Below are positions 39,480 through 52,215 of a DNA stretch of 64,000 bases, in pieces (position 1 is the first letter of the stretch; each line of letters starts with the position of its first letter). The DNA is from Saccharum officinarum (taxonomy: Eukaryota > Streptophyta > Magnoliopsida > Poales > Poaceae): the NCBI GenBank assembly GCA_020631735.1, contig CM036159.1, positions 16,531,511 through 16,595,510 of the forward strand, written 5' to 3'. The notes beneath the pieces are model-generated. The model made no database searches and was not told the origin of the DNA. It saw only the letters and a program-made list of their open reading frames with translations. The position numbers and the translations under genes are program-made.

Positions 39480-42400
39480 TGTAGCAGAACCTCCTAAATT
39501 ATATGGCCCACATGCACCTGTCATTGTCCCTAAGACCTCTGACAGCGATACATGCACACCAAATAACCTAAGAAGATCTGTCGGGTGCCCTCACAGGACC
39601 CCAATTAAACTACATTTAACAACCCATACCAGGATCAACAAAGGAGTAACTATAACATTACAACATTTGTACAAAACATTACATCAGAGTGCGGAAGAAT
39701 AATAACAATAAATTTACAAATCATGATTAAGTTAACTTTTTACAAACTTAACTTGTATTGCGGAAGTCGAGTAGAACTACAGAAGACAACTTAGGTAGAA
39801 CACCTAAGTCAGGAGAGGACAATCAAATCATGTCAAGCCCACTGACATGACCTAATTAGCAGCACCAGTTAGCACCTGCAATAGGGGTTAACAAACCCTG
39901 AGTACGAGAGTACTCAACAAGACTTACCCGACTAAGACAGACTCCAAGGGCATGCTAGCTTTAGGGAATCAAGGTACGGGTATTCCAAAATCAAATTTTC
40001 TTTTGCAGAAAAGCTTACTAAAGTAAGTCCTTACCTTCAATATTTTACTTTTACCATTGATGGTTCATTAACCAATTCTAGGTGATCCTAATCTAGATCA
40101 AAGTAATTATCATCAAAACCTTTCTCATTCTTTCTTTCAATTCCAGTTCTTAACTACGATGCAAGTCAGGTGATCAAGTCTCCATAACCGAGGAGCAACG
40201 ACGATTCGAACCGATTATACCCAGCTGGAGATCCCTAACCTCACGACATATGTAGAACCGAATCTTGCATATATCAACCCTCATTTAGATCTCCCAAAAC
40301 CAGAACGTGTCCATCGCCACCCGAGAGTATAGTACCCCTCGAACCCGACCAAATTCTAGCCCTGAGGGTACACGCTACTCTCGCCATCTCTCCACTCCCA
40401 GTGCGAGGTTAGACGTTCTCGTAATGGAATCACCAACATTTTGGGCTTACCCAAGGCATGAGGCTAGTTGCAAAGTCTCAAACACAACAGGCTTACAACA
40501 AACGGACCTTAACTGACAAGGCGGAAACACTACATTGAGACTCCTTTCCCAATGCATGTTAGCAGTGGCCAAACCACCCGCCCGATCTTTCAAGTTCATT
40601 CTCATATTTCAATATTCATTCAATATGCCGTCATGGCTATATAAACATTGCATTTAAAAGCTTAACTTCTAAGCATAGCGAAGCATACTACGCATTTTCT
40701 GTAAAACAGGTATCAAGGTTGATATCACAATAATCAAGGATGATAATGCAGCAATTGGGTTATCACTCAACTCCTAATTACTTAATGCAGTAAACCATAT
40801 TATAAATAATAAAACATTTGTAAAATTCAAGGTAGGGTTTAAATGCACCGGGGCTTGCCTTTGTTGCAGCGGTTGTTAGTTCTCGTAGAAGTCAAGTTTG
40901 ACACCAACACCTCGAGTGTATTACCTTCTCCGAAGCTTGATCGACATGATCCAAAACACTCTCGTATGCACTACACATAATAAAAATGATGCGATGCTTA
41001 ATATGATGAAATGCATGCCATGATGCATGACGCATGATGATGAATAAGGCATAGCATACAAGAGACATTTAGAAAGGATAAACATCAGTTATCTACTTGA
41101 GTACAACTTTCCTTCGCGGTACAGTTGTAAGCTAACAAGGTTAATTTAAAGATTAACTAGCCATAACTTTGTTTTTACCCAAGAGGTTGCATCTAATAAC
41201 AAGTAATCTTACCACAAGACCACTAAATAGTAACATAAATAAGTTATTAACTACTAAAGACCTAAGTTAATGACACTAACTATCATTAACAAATCCTAGT
41301 TAACAAGTCAATCATAACTTAAGCAATTAATTAAAGTGCCAAGGGTCATTACATGTTAATGACCCAAGGTCATCACTCAATCCCAAAAGAGCACACAACA
41401 CTTAAAGTTATTGATTTAACATTTAATTACTATTTAATTAATTAGGGCATAATTAATAGTTGATCAAACTTTACCTAAACAAGCTCAAACTTTTTCTATA
41501 TATTAAGAATGACTTAAAACAGTGTCACAATAAATTTCATCATTTTTGGATTAATAAATTAATTATTAAAATTCATGGAAGTTGCATTTAATCTTTATTG
41601 GAACTAATTAAATCTACTGCACAAAGTAATCAAATTTAGGGTTTAACATTTTTCCTAGATAGTTTGCACATTGAGAAGCTTACACAAAAATTTTTAGAAA
41701 TTTTGGAACTCTACACAATTTTAATGAAATAAACAAATAGTATCACTATTCAAAATTTTTGAAAAAGAAAAACAAAAACCGAACTCGGGCCGATTTTCTT
41801 TTTCTCCCGCGGTCCGGCCCAGCTGGTCGGCCCGCTCGCCCGCGCCTTCGCCCGCACCCACGCTCGGCCTAGCCGCGCGGCCCAGCAGCGGCCTGCCTCC
41901 GCCCGCGCGCGTCTGCCTTTCCCTCTCTCTCTAACAGCGCGGTCCCGCCAGTCATCCCTCACCTCTGTCTCCCTCTCGCTCTCTCGCGCGCTCACTCGCT
42001 CTCCCACGGTGGCCGGCCAGTGACCGGTGCCTCGGTCAACAAACTAACTCTACCAACACCTTCTACACCACCCCACGACTCCGTTTTGCTACTAAACACC
42101 CTGGCTCGAGCTCTAGCGACTAGCGAGCGACGGCGATGGCGGCACGGTGGTCACGGGAGCAGCACGCCGGCGCCTACAAAGCGGTAGAGACTAAATTGGA
42201 GGGTTGGGAAGCATCAGCGGCTCACCGCGGTTGCAGTGAAGCTCTCGGTGGCGACGGGGAGCGGCTGGAGTGGTCTGGCCACGGGAAGGCGAGGATGGCG
42301 GGCAGTCGCCGGAGTTGAGCACGGGAACAGGCGGTGCGGGAGCTCGGGTGTGAAAACGGTGAATGCAAGCGGTCCACAAGATGCGCAAGGCCGAGGCGGA

Positions 42401-43546
42401 GCTAGTGGTGCAGTTGGCGTGGCCAGAGACGGCTTGGTGGCGGCAGCGGCGAGCGGCGGAGCTGCGGTGGCGGCGGTGGCGAAAACGAACAAGGTCACGG
42501 TGAACGTTCGGTATTTATAGCAGGCGGTCGCGACTACAGAGCGGCACTGCTACATCATCGCGCTGGCGATTCTGGGCGCGCCTGGAAGCTGGCCGAAGCC
42601 GTCCGGCGTCTCGCCGGCGCCCATACCGGCCGGTGGCCGTCGGTGATTGGCGTTGCACTGTAGCACCCCCCCAAATTTTGAATTTTCAAACTGTTTTCTA
42701 AAATTACTCTCAAATTCATGTAACAACTTGAAAAACTTCCAATCTATGAAATCTTCAGAATTTCAAGCTCTACAAGTTTTGTATTGAACACTTTTTCAAA
42801 TTCTCACTGAATTTTGAAATTTGAGTTTAAATTCAAAAGGGGACAAAATTTTTAGATTTGGTAATTTAGAAATTACTTTTGATTTTATATTGAAACTTCA
42901 AAATCTCCAAACATCAAAGTTGTATATCTTGACCAGACCAACAACTTTGCTGTTCAAAACTTTTTCAAACTCTGCCTCTATTTTGAAATCTTAGTTTGGG
43001 GACAAAAATAAGTTAAATCTGAAATTTGTTTATTTTCAAAAATTGCTCCACATTTTACACTAAAACTTTGAAAACTCAAAACACCAAAGTTGTAGCCCTT
43101 GAAAAGTTCTACAAACTTGGTTTTAAACTTTTTCCCAAATTTTGCTTAGATTTTGAATTATTTCAAAAGGGGTAAAACAGGGTTTTGAAATTGAGGGTTT
43201 TGAATTCAATTGATTATTCTTTTTAACTAAACATGATTAATTATTTAACACTAATAAAACATTATTTCATATGATAAGAAACATGACATTATTAATGTAT
43301 TAAGTATACTAATAAAAATAACATATCACATCACTATTGAAACATGTAAAACACGTATATAAAACATGAAACATTCTATTGCAACATATGAAACACTACC
43401 AAGCAACACATGAAACATCACTATGCAACAGAGACCTGATATATGAAACATTGCTTATGCAACATGAAATGCATCTTATGCCTTGATGTATGCATGATCA
43501 GTACTTAATCAAGTTTTAACTGCTTTTTAACATCTGGGATGTTACA
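39480..43546 (-). repeat. LTR A (4067 bp)
   Basis: It begins TGTAGCAGAACC and ends GGGATGTTACA, and is nearly identical to LTR B. It has a GC-rich island (41780-42660) and a minus-strand TATA box (CTATAAATA) at about 42511-42520. Open frames in the island (for example 41750-42007 and 42214-42498) look compositional. Conserved hairpin at 39899-39916. Confidence 0.92.
42512..42519 (-). promoter_or_regulatory. LTR TATA box
   Basis: Minus-strand TATAAATA within CCTGCTATAAATACC, at the edge of the GC-rich island. The identical box in LTR B is at 48511-48518. It confirms minus-strand transcription. Confidence 0.7.
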
Positions 43547-43558
43547 CTATCCCCTTAA
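43547..43558 (-). other. Polypurine tract, next to hairpin 43561-43579
   Basis: Minus-strand TTAAGGGGATAG abuts the LTR. The adjacent AAATCTCG / TGAGATTT hairpin parallels that of the Tekay-type element. The second copy is at 49546-49560 with a perfect hairpin at 49561-49579. Confidence 0.7.
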
Positions 43559-43789
43559 AGAAATCTCGTCCTGAGATTTCAGGAACGACATAACCCGTGG
43601 GGTTAAGTAATGGAAAAGGAAATGTGTCAAACACATTAACCTTGAGAAAGTTCACAAAGTAACAAGGATTAGTTCGAGAATTACAACCGATTTCATAATG
43701 ATAGTTGTAATTAACAAGGTATTTAGAGAAATCTCGAAGACATGGATTATTTCAAAAAGAAAGTCCAAGAGAGTCGTAAGTACGTCAAT

Positions 43790-44830
43790 TGCGGACTATA
43801 ATGAATCATGGTCATAGACCTTGCTATAGCAAATACCCCATATTCCCATACAGTGATCAGCCATTGGGATTTCCACGATACTTGCTATACCATTGTTACT
43901 GATCATGGTACCACTATAGTGCACAATTGGAGCAACTTTCAAGAAAGTAGGGTCTTCTGTTGAAACAAAAATATTCACAGAAGAAATCAAGATTACAACC
44001 GCGATTTGATAATGGTTCCAACATCAAGGAGTAAGATAATTCAAAAGAAGTAGGGGCATGAATTCCCAAGACATATTGCAAATAGTGAGGCCATATTAGT
44101 CATGAGACTATAATGGATCACGACCACAGACCTCGATACCTGCGCGCACCCAGCAGAAACCCGTGTGACCCGGGCACACAAGAGACTCTAGGTTCCGACG
44201 CGGCACCGTGGTCACGGAACGTGGCACCACTATAGGACACAACAGCGATAACCCTCGTCTCACAATATTGAGAATATAGCCGAGATCAGAAGTCGGTCAT
44301 AATCACAAGGCGTCTAGGGACTCAAAAAGACAACTTTGAATCCCTGAGGAGCGTCTAGAGAATGAAAACACCCTAATTGTGGACTATAAGGAATCATGAT
44401 CATAGACCCTGATAACAGCAAGTGTCCGGTATTTCCTTATGGTAGCAAGTCACAAGAAACTCCAGGATACAACGCTGTTCCATTGTCACTGATCATGGTA
44501 CCAGCATAGGGCACAACTGCAGTAACTCATTTGACAATGTCAGTATTATAACCAAGATCAGAGATTGGTTATAATAACAAAGGATCTGGAGATTGTAGAA
44601 TTCTCCGATGAATGTCCAACGAGTGAAAACACATTAATTGTGAGCTATAATGGTTCAGGAGCACCGACTACGGTACCAGTGCATATTCTGGTGGAACTCG
44701 TGTGGTCATGAATCACAGAGTATCCAGGTTTAACACAGCACCATAGTCACGGGTCGAGGCACCACTATAAAGCACAACTAAAGTAACTCTCGTCAAACAC
44801 ATGTAAGTGATCAATATCAAAGTAATAGCA
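43790..44830 (-). repeat. Four diverged tandem units, about 260-315 bases each
   Basis: Units beginning near 43795, 44110, 44383 and 44645 share the order CTATAATG, ATCATG.CCATAGACC, a variable middle, then GGTACCACTATAG.GCACAA(C). Unit 2 contains CCTCGATACCTGCGCG found in the Tekay-type gag leader. Units 1 and 2 recur at 49795-50260. No reading frame is conserved. Confidence 0.65.
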
Positions 44831-45465
44831 TGTGTCAGGATGAAAGAAATCAAGACGTGACACATGCATACATTGAGAAGTCAATGCAAGGAGTAGTCCC
44901 AGGTTTTACATGGAGTCGACATGGTAAATAAAGTGCATCCAGAAGTTCCCCAAAGATTAGGAACTTGTGGAGCAGGGATCATCAAAGGACTAATAGAACC
45001 TGGTACAGGACGAGATTCATCAATAGAACAGTTATAACGAATAATAACTGCTCCTCGAATATAAGGAGGGAAATTTTAATCATTATTTTATTCTCATTTT
45101 ATGCATGATATGAGATATGCTCGTCCTATACGTCTTCTCAACGTCAGGAGTACTTCATCTTTATCATGTTAGTAGATTGTAGGACTTTACTTATACACTA
45201 TCTTCATTGCACAAAACGAATTTTCAACAGGTACTTCAGTAGAGCTTTATCGGTGAAGTTGACTCTTCTCTTGACCTTCCAAAGTCGAGTTAACGAACTT
45301 CTTGAAGCCTTTTTACTTGAGTCATCAGAAATTCTTCATGAAGTCTTCCAGCAAGCAAGAAAATAGATAGAAGTCCATTTTTAGCTTGTTATGCTCAAAA
45401 ACTTTTATATTGTAAATTCATTTTGAAGTTTTCAAATGTAATGTTGTAGTTGATCCATTGTATGA

Positions 45466-45477
45466 GCTCTGATACCA
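45466..45477 (-). other. Primer binding site, initiator-Met tRNA
   Basis: Minus-strand TGGTATCAGAGC lies two bases inside LTR B, a perfect match to the standard plant site. Confidence 0.85.
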
Positions 45478-45479
45478 CC

Positions 45480-48400
45480 TGTAGCAGAACCTCCTAAATT
45501 ATATGGCCCACATGCACCTGTCATTGTCCCTAAGACCTCTGACAGCGATACATGCACACCAAATAACCTAAGAAGATCTGTCGGGTGCCCTCACAGGACC
45601 CCGATTAAACTACATTTAACAACCCATACCAGGATCAACAAAGGAGTAACTATAACATTACAACATTTGTACAAAACGTTACATCAGAGTGCGGAAGAAT
45701 AATAACAATAAATTTACAAATCATGATTAAGTTAACTTTTTACAAACTTAACTTGTATTGCGGAAGTCGAGTAGAACTACAGAAGACAACTTAGGTAGAA
45801 CACCTAAGTTAGGAGAGGACAATCAAATCATGTCAAGCCCACTGACATGACCTAATTAGCAGCACCAGTTAGCACCTGCAACAGGGGTTAACAAACCCTG
45901 AGTACGAGAGTACTCAACAAGACTTACCCGACTAAGACAGACTCCAAGGGCATGCTAGCTTTAGGGAATCAAGGTACGGGTATTCCAAAATCAAATTTTC
46001 TTTTGCAGAAAAGCTTACTAAAGTAAGTCCTTACCTTCAATATTTTACTTTTACCATTGATGGTTCATTAACCAATTCTAGGTGATCCTAATCTAGATCA
46101 AAGTAATTATCATCAAAACCTTTCTCATTCTTTCTTTCAATTCCAGTTCTTAACTACGATGCAAGTCAGGTGATCAAGTCTCCATAACCGAGGAGCAACG
46201 ACGATTCGAACCGATTATACCCAGCTGGGGATCCCTAACCTCACGACATATGTAGAACCGAATCTTGTATATATCAACCCTCATTTAGATCTCCCAAAAC
46301 CAGAACGTGTCCATCGCCACCCGAGAGTACAGTACCCCTCGAACCCGACCAAATTCTAGCCCCGAGGGTACACGCTACTCTCGCCATCTCTCCACTCCCA
46401 GTGCGAGGTTAGACGTTCTCGTAATGGAATCACCAACATTTTGGGCTTACCCAAGGCATGAGGCTAGTTGCAAAGTCTCGAACACAACAGGCTTACAACG
46501 AACGGACCTTAACTGACAAGGCGGAAACACTACATTGAGACTTCTTTCCCAATGCATGTTAGCAGTGGCCAAACCACCCGCCCGATCTTTCAAGTTCATT
46601 CTCATATTTCAATATTCATTCAATATGCCGTCATGGCTATATAAACATTGCATTTAAAAGCTTAACTTCTAAGCATAGCGAAGCATACTACGTATTTTCC
46701 GTAAAACAGGTATCAAGGTTGATATCACAATAATCAAGGATGATAATGCAGCAATTGGGTTATCACTCAACTCCTAATTACTTAATGCAGTAAACCATAT
46801 TATAAATAATAAAACATTTGTAAAATTCAAGGTAGGGTTTAAATGCACCGGGGCTTGCCTTTGTTGCAGCGGTTGTTAGTTCTCGTAGAAGTCAAGTTTG
46901 ACACCAACACCTCGAGTGTATTACCTTCTCCGAAGCTTGATTGACATGATCCAAAACACTCTCGTATGCACTACACGTAATAAAAATGATGCGATGCTTA
47001 ATATGATGAAATGCATGCCATGATGCATGACACATGATGATGAATAAGGCATAGCATACAAGAGACATTTAGAAAGGATAAACATCAGTTATCTACTTGA
47101 GTACAACTTTCCTTCGCGGTACAGTTGTAAGCTAACAAGGTTAATTTAAAGGTTAACTAGCCATAACTTTGTTTTTACCCAAGAGGTTGCATCTAATAAC
47201 AAGTAATCTTACCACAAGACCACTAAATAGTAACATAAATAAGTTATTAACTACTAAAGACCTAAGTTAATGACACTAACTATCATTAACAAATCCTAGT
47301 TAACAAGTCAATCATAACTTAAGCAATTAATTAAAGTGCCAAGGGTCATTACATGTTAATGACCCAAGGTCATCACTCAATCCCAAAAGAGCACACAACA
47401 CTTAAAGTTATTGATTTAACATTTAATTACTATTTAATTAATTAGGGCATAATTAATAGTTGATCAAACTTTACCTAAACAAGCTCAAACTTTTTCTATA
47501 TATTAAGAATGACTTAAAACAATGTCACAATAAATTTCATCATTTTTGGATTAATAAATTAATTATTAAAATTCATGGAAGTTGCATTTAATCTTTATTG
47601 GAACTAATTAAATCTACTGCACAAAGTAATCAAATTTAGGGTTTAACATTTTTCCTAGATAGTTTGCACATTGAGAAGCTTACACAAAAATTTTTAGAAA
47701 TTTTGGAACTCTACACAATTTTAATGAAATAAACAAATAGTATCACTATTCAAAATTTTTGAAAAAGAAAAACAAAAACCGAACTCGGGCCGATTTTCTT
47801 TTTCTCCCGCGGTCCGGCCCAGCTGGTCGGCCCGCTCGCCCGCGCCTTCGCCCGCACCCACGCTCGGCCTAGCCGCGCGGCCCAGCAGCGGCCTGCCTCC
47901 GCCCGCGCGCGTCTGCCTCTCCCTCTCTCTCTGACAGCGCGGTCCCGCCTGTCATCCCTCACCTCTGTCTCCCTCTCGCTCTCCCGCGCGCTCACTCGCT
48001 CTCCCACGGTGGCCGGCCGGTGACCGGTGCCTCGGTCGACAAACCGACTCTACCAACACCTTCTACACCACCCCACGACTCCGTTTTGCTACTAAACACC
48101 CTGACTCGAGCTCTAGCGACTAGCGAGCGACGACGATGGCGGCACGGTGGTCACGGGAGCAGCACGCCGGCGCCTACAAAGCGGTAGAGACTAAATTGGA
48201 GGGTTGGAAAGCATCAGCGGCTCACCGTGGTTGCAGTGAAGCTCTCGGTGGCGACGGGGAGCGGCTGGAGTGGTCTGGCCACGGGAAGGCGAGGATGGCG
48301 GGCAGTCGCCGGAGTTGAGCACGGGAACAGGCGGTGCGGGAGCTCGGGTGTGAAAACGGTGAATGCAAGGGTCCACAAGATGCGCAAGGCCGAGGCGGAG

Positions 48401-49545
48401 CTAGTGGTGCTGTTGGCGTGGCCAGAGACGGCTTGGTGGCGGCAGCGGCGAGCGGCGGAGCTGCGGTGGCGGCGGTGGCGAAAACGAACAAGGTCACGGT
48501 GAACGTTCGGTATTTATAGCAGGCGGTCGCGACTACAGAGCGGCACTGCTACATCGTCGCGCTGGTGATTCTGGGCACGCCTGGAAGCTGGCCGAAGCCG
48601 TCCGGCGTCTCGCCGGCGCCCATACCGGCCAGTGGCCGTCGGTGATTGGCGTTGCACTGTAGCACCCCCCCAAATTTTGAATTTTCAAACTGTTTTCTAA
48701 AATTACTCTCAAATTCATGTAACAACTTGAAAAACTTCCAATCTATGAAATCTTCAGAATTTCAAGCTCTACAAGTTTTGTATTGAACACTTTTTCAAAT
48801 TCTCACTGGATTTTGAAATTTGAGTTTAAATTCAAAAGGGGACAAAATTTTCAGATTTGGTAATTTAGAAATTACTTTTGATTTTATATTGAAACTTCAA
48901 AATCTCCAAACATCAAAGTTGTATATCTTGACCAGACCAACAACTTTGCTGTTCAAAACTTTTTCAAACTCTGCCTCTATTTTGAAATCTTAGTTTGGGG
49001 ACAAAAATAAGTTAAATCTGAAATTTGTTTATTTTCAAAAACTGCTCCACATTTTACACTAAAACTTTGAAAACTCAAAACACCAAAGTTGTAGCCCTTG
49101 AAAAGTTCTACAAACTTGGTTTTAAACTTTTTCCCAAATTTTGCTTAGATTTTGAATTATTTCAAAAGGGGTAAAACAGGGTTTTGAAATTGAGGGTTTT
49201 GAATTCAATTGATTATTCTTTTTAACTAAACATGATTAATTATTTAACACTAATAAAACATGATTTCATGTGATAAGAAACATGGCATTATTAATGTATT
49301 AAGTATACTAATAAAAATAACATATCACATCACTATTGAAACATGTAAAACACATATATAAAACATGAAACATTCTATTGCAACATATGAAACACTACCA
49401 AGCAACACATGAAACATCACTATGCAACAGAGACCTGATATATGAAACATTGCTTATGCAACATGAAATGCATCTTATGCCTTGATGTATGCATGATCAG
49501 TACTTAATTAAGTTTTAACTGCTTTTTAACATCTGGGATGTTACA
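45480..49545 (-). repeat. LTR B (4066 bp)
   Basis: It is near-identical to LTR A, with the same ends and the same GC-rich island (47780-48660). On the minus strand it serves as 5' LTR for the complete internal region and as 3' LTR for the truncated copy to the right. Confidence 0.92.
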
Positions 49546-51267
49546 CTATCCCCCTTAAAGAAATCTCGTCCCGAGATTTCAGGAACGACATAACCCGTGG
49601 GGTTAAGTAATGGAAAAGGAAATGTGTCAAACACATTAACCTTGAGAAAGTTCACAAAGTAACAAGGATTAGTTCGAGAATTACAACCGATTTCATAATG
49701 ATAGTTGTAATTAACAAGGTATTTAGAGAAATCTCGAAGACATGGATTATTTCAAAAAGAAAGTCCAAGAGAGTCGTAAGTACGTCAATTGCGGACTATA
49801 ATGAATCATGGTCATAGACCTTGCTATAGCAAATACCCCGTATTCCCATACAGTGATCAGCCATAGGGATTTCCACGATACTTGCTATACAATTGTTACT
49901 GATCATGGTACCACTATAGTGCACAATTGGAGCAACTTTCAAGAAAGTAGGGTCTTCTGTTGAAACAAAAATATTCACAGAAGAAATCAAGATTACAACC
50001 GCGATTTGATAATGGTTCCAACATCAAGGAGTAAGATAATTCAAAAGAAGTAGGGGCATGAATTCCCAAGATATATTGCAAATAGTGAGGCCATATTAGT
50101 CATGAGACTATAATGGATCACGACCACAGACCTCGATACCTGCGCGCACCCAGCAGAAACCCGTGTGACCCGGGCACACAAGAGACTCTAGGTTCCGACG
50201 CGGCACCGTGGTCACGGAACGTGGCACCACTATAGGACACAACAACGATAACCCTCGTCTCACAATATTGAGAATATAACCGAGATCAGAAGTCGGTCAT
50301 AATCACAAGGCATCTAGGGACTCAAAAAGACAACTTTGAATCCCTAAGGAGCGTCTAGAGAATGAAAACACCCTAATTGTGGACTCAAAAAGACAACTTT
50401 GAATTTTCAAACTGTTTTCTAAAATTACTCTCAAATTCATGTAACAACTTGAAAAACTTCCAATCTATGAAATCTTCAGAATTTCAAGCTCTACAAGTTT
50501 TGTATTGAACACTTTTTCAAATTCTCACTGTATTTTGAAATTTGAGTTTAAATTCAAAAGGGGACAAAATTTTCAGATTTGGTAATTTAGAAATTACTTT
50601 TGATTTTATATTGAAACTTCAAAATCTCCAAACATCAAAGTTGTATATCTTGACCAGACCTACAACTTTGCTGTTCAAAACTTTTTCAAACTCTGCCTCT
50701 ATTTTGAAATCTTAGTTTGGGGACAAAAATAAGTTAAATCTGAAATTTGTTTATTTTCAAAAATTGCTCCACATTTTACACTAAAACTTTGAAAACTCAA
50801 AACACCAAAGTTGTAGCCCTTGAAAAGTTCTACAAACTTGGTTTTAAACTTTTTCCCAAATTTTGCTTAGATTTTGAATTATTTCAAAAGGGGTAAAATA
50901 GGGTTTTGAAATTGAGGGTTTTGAATTCAATTGATTATTCTTTTTAACTAAACATGATTAATTATTTAACACTAATAAAACATTATTTCATGTGATAAGA
51001 AACATGGCATTATTAATGTATTAAGCATACTAATAAAAATAACATATCACATCACTATTGAAACATGTAAAACACGTATATAAAACATGAAACATTCTAT
51101 TGCAACATATGAAACACTACCAAGCAACACATGAAACATCACTATGCAACAGAGACCTGATATATGAAACATTGCTTATGCAACATGAAATGCATCTTAT
51201 GCCTTGATGTATGCATGATCAGTACTTAATCAAGTTTTAACTGCTTTTTAACATCTGGGATGTTACA
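49546..51267 (-). repeat. Truncated internal copy fused to an 870-bp LTR C fragment
   Basis: Internal sequence matching 43547-44385 runs to about 50380. A 24-base block (50318-50341) is then repeated at 50381-50404, and the sequence continues directly as LTR (equivalent to 42677-43546) to TGTTACA at 51261-51267. The rest of the LTR, the PBS and half the internal region are missing. Confidence 0.88.
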
Positions 51268-52215
51268 TTGTACAGGGAGACCTTAGGGTCCCGGTTTGGT
51301 TAGGCGGTATTTGATGGTTGGTCATTCATATGCAACCACGTCTTGAGCCTTCTCTTGCGAGCCCGAGCCTCTGGGCTTCTGAGCGTGGCAGGAGTCCGAT
51401 CGTGGTGATGACCAACTCTAGGCTCCTGATGGCTAGTGCAGGTAGTTCCTGGGTCTACTTGCCCTTCCCCGAGGAAAGCTCATGGACAGGCAGCATTCAG
51501 GGCCCGATCGTGGGCTGGGGCGTCCATGGCGCCTAGATGCCTGGTCATCGGTTGTTAGCGAGCCCGTCCCTCACCCCCTCTTACTTCTAGGGCGTCTTAG
51601 AGCGGCTGTCGAAACCGTCGCTTGGCCAAATGGTGATCCCCTAGGCCCTAGCAGTCCATAGGAGTGTTTTTAGCCCCGTGTCTCTTTGTTCCCACAGCGT
51701 CGAGAGCCGCGCCCAACCCTGGGACGAGGCTGGGAATCGCCACACCATCTTCATCTTTGAATCACCCATTATGGGTGTGTGGGGGAGTCAAGGGGGCACG
51801 TCGTGTCGCATCCGCTGTGACGGTTGGTGTTTAGCACCGGTTGGGTTCCTCGTATGCCTTTTATAATTTTTTGCCTCCACAGCGCGTTGTTGTTCATTTC
51901 CACCCTAGCCTTAGTCGGCCAGCTCTCAGCGCTCGTCTTCTCTCCATTGCTTCATCCATGGAACATGGGAAACACTTAGCTAGAGACGCGCCCGAGGAGA
52001 GGAGGCTCGCGCGACGCCGTCTGTTCGAGCAGGGGTGAGGGTGGTGTCTCTCCGTTTTCGCCCATTGCGGCTGCACGCTTCCTTCTAACCTTTGTTTTGG
52101 TTCAGGGCCATGTCAGACACGAACCCGGTCCAAGGGTCAAAGTGACTTTGGGAATGCCTTGAGGCCGCTCAGGCAGCGCTCCGGGCCACGGAGGAGGAGG
52201 AGGAGGCAAAAACCA
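51268..52215. other. Internal remnant of the old gypsy-type element (right piece)
   Basis: A GC-rich continuation of 39323-39479. A plus-strand frame at 51960-52037 (MEHGKHLARD, then APEERRLARR) is followed by GGTGAGG and later TTGGTTCAG|GGCCATG, resembling a spliced leader before a gag-like start. Nothing can be assigned firmly. Confidence 0.35.

Larger units (their letters stand above)
39480..51267 (-). mobile_element. Non-coding large-LTR retrotransposon with three LTR copies (non-autonomous relative of the Tekay type)
   Basis: The layout is LTR A (39480-43546), internal (43547-45479), LTR B (45480-49545), partial second internal (49546-50399) and LTR C fragment (about 50398-51267). PBS and PPT place it on the minus strand. 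The outer flanks are CTGTA and TTGTA, a target duplication with one mismatch. The internal region encodes nothing. It shares LTR ends (TGTA.CAGAACC / TGTTACA), the GAGTAC hairpin, GCACCGGGGCTTGCCTT, the PPT-flanking hairpin and the leader unit with the 1411-17458 element. It should depend on proteins of such an element. Confidence 0.85.

Noticed and set aside
38310..39557. Open frames of 90-152 codons around the old LTR
   Set aside because: They overlap on both strands within LTR sequence bounded by TGTCGG and CCGACA, with internal repeats and no domains.
41750..42520. Open frames in the second element's LTR island (repeated at 47750-48519)
   Set aside because: Same reasons: overlapping opposite-strand frames of low complexity in a GC-rich LTR promoter region.
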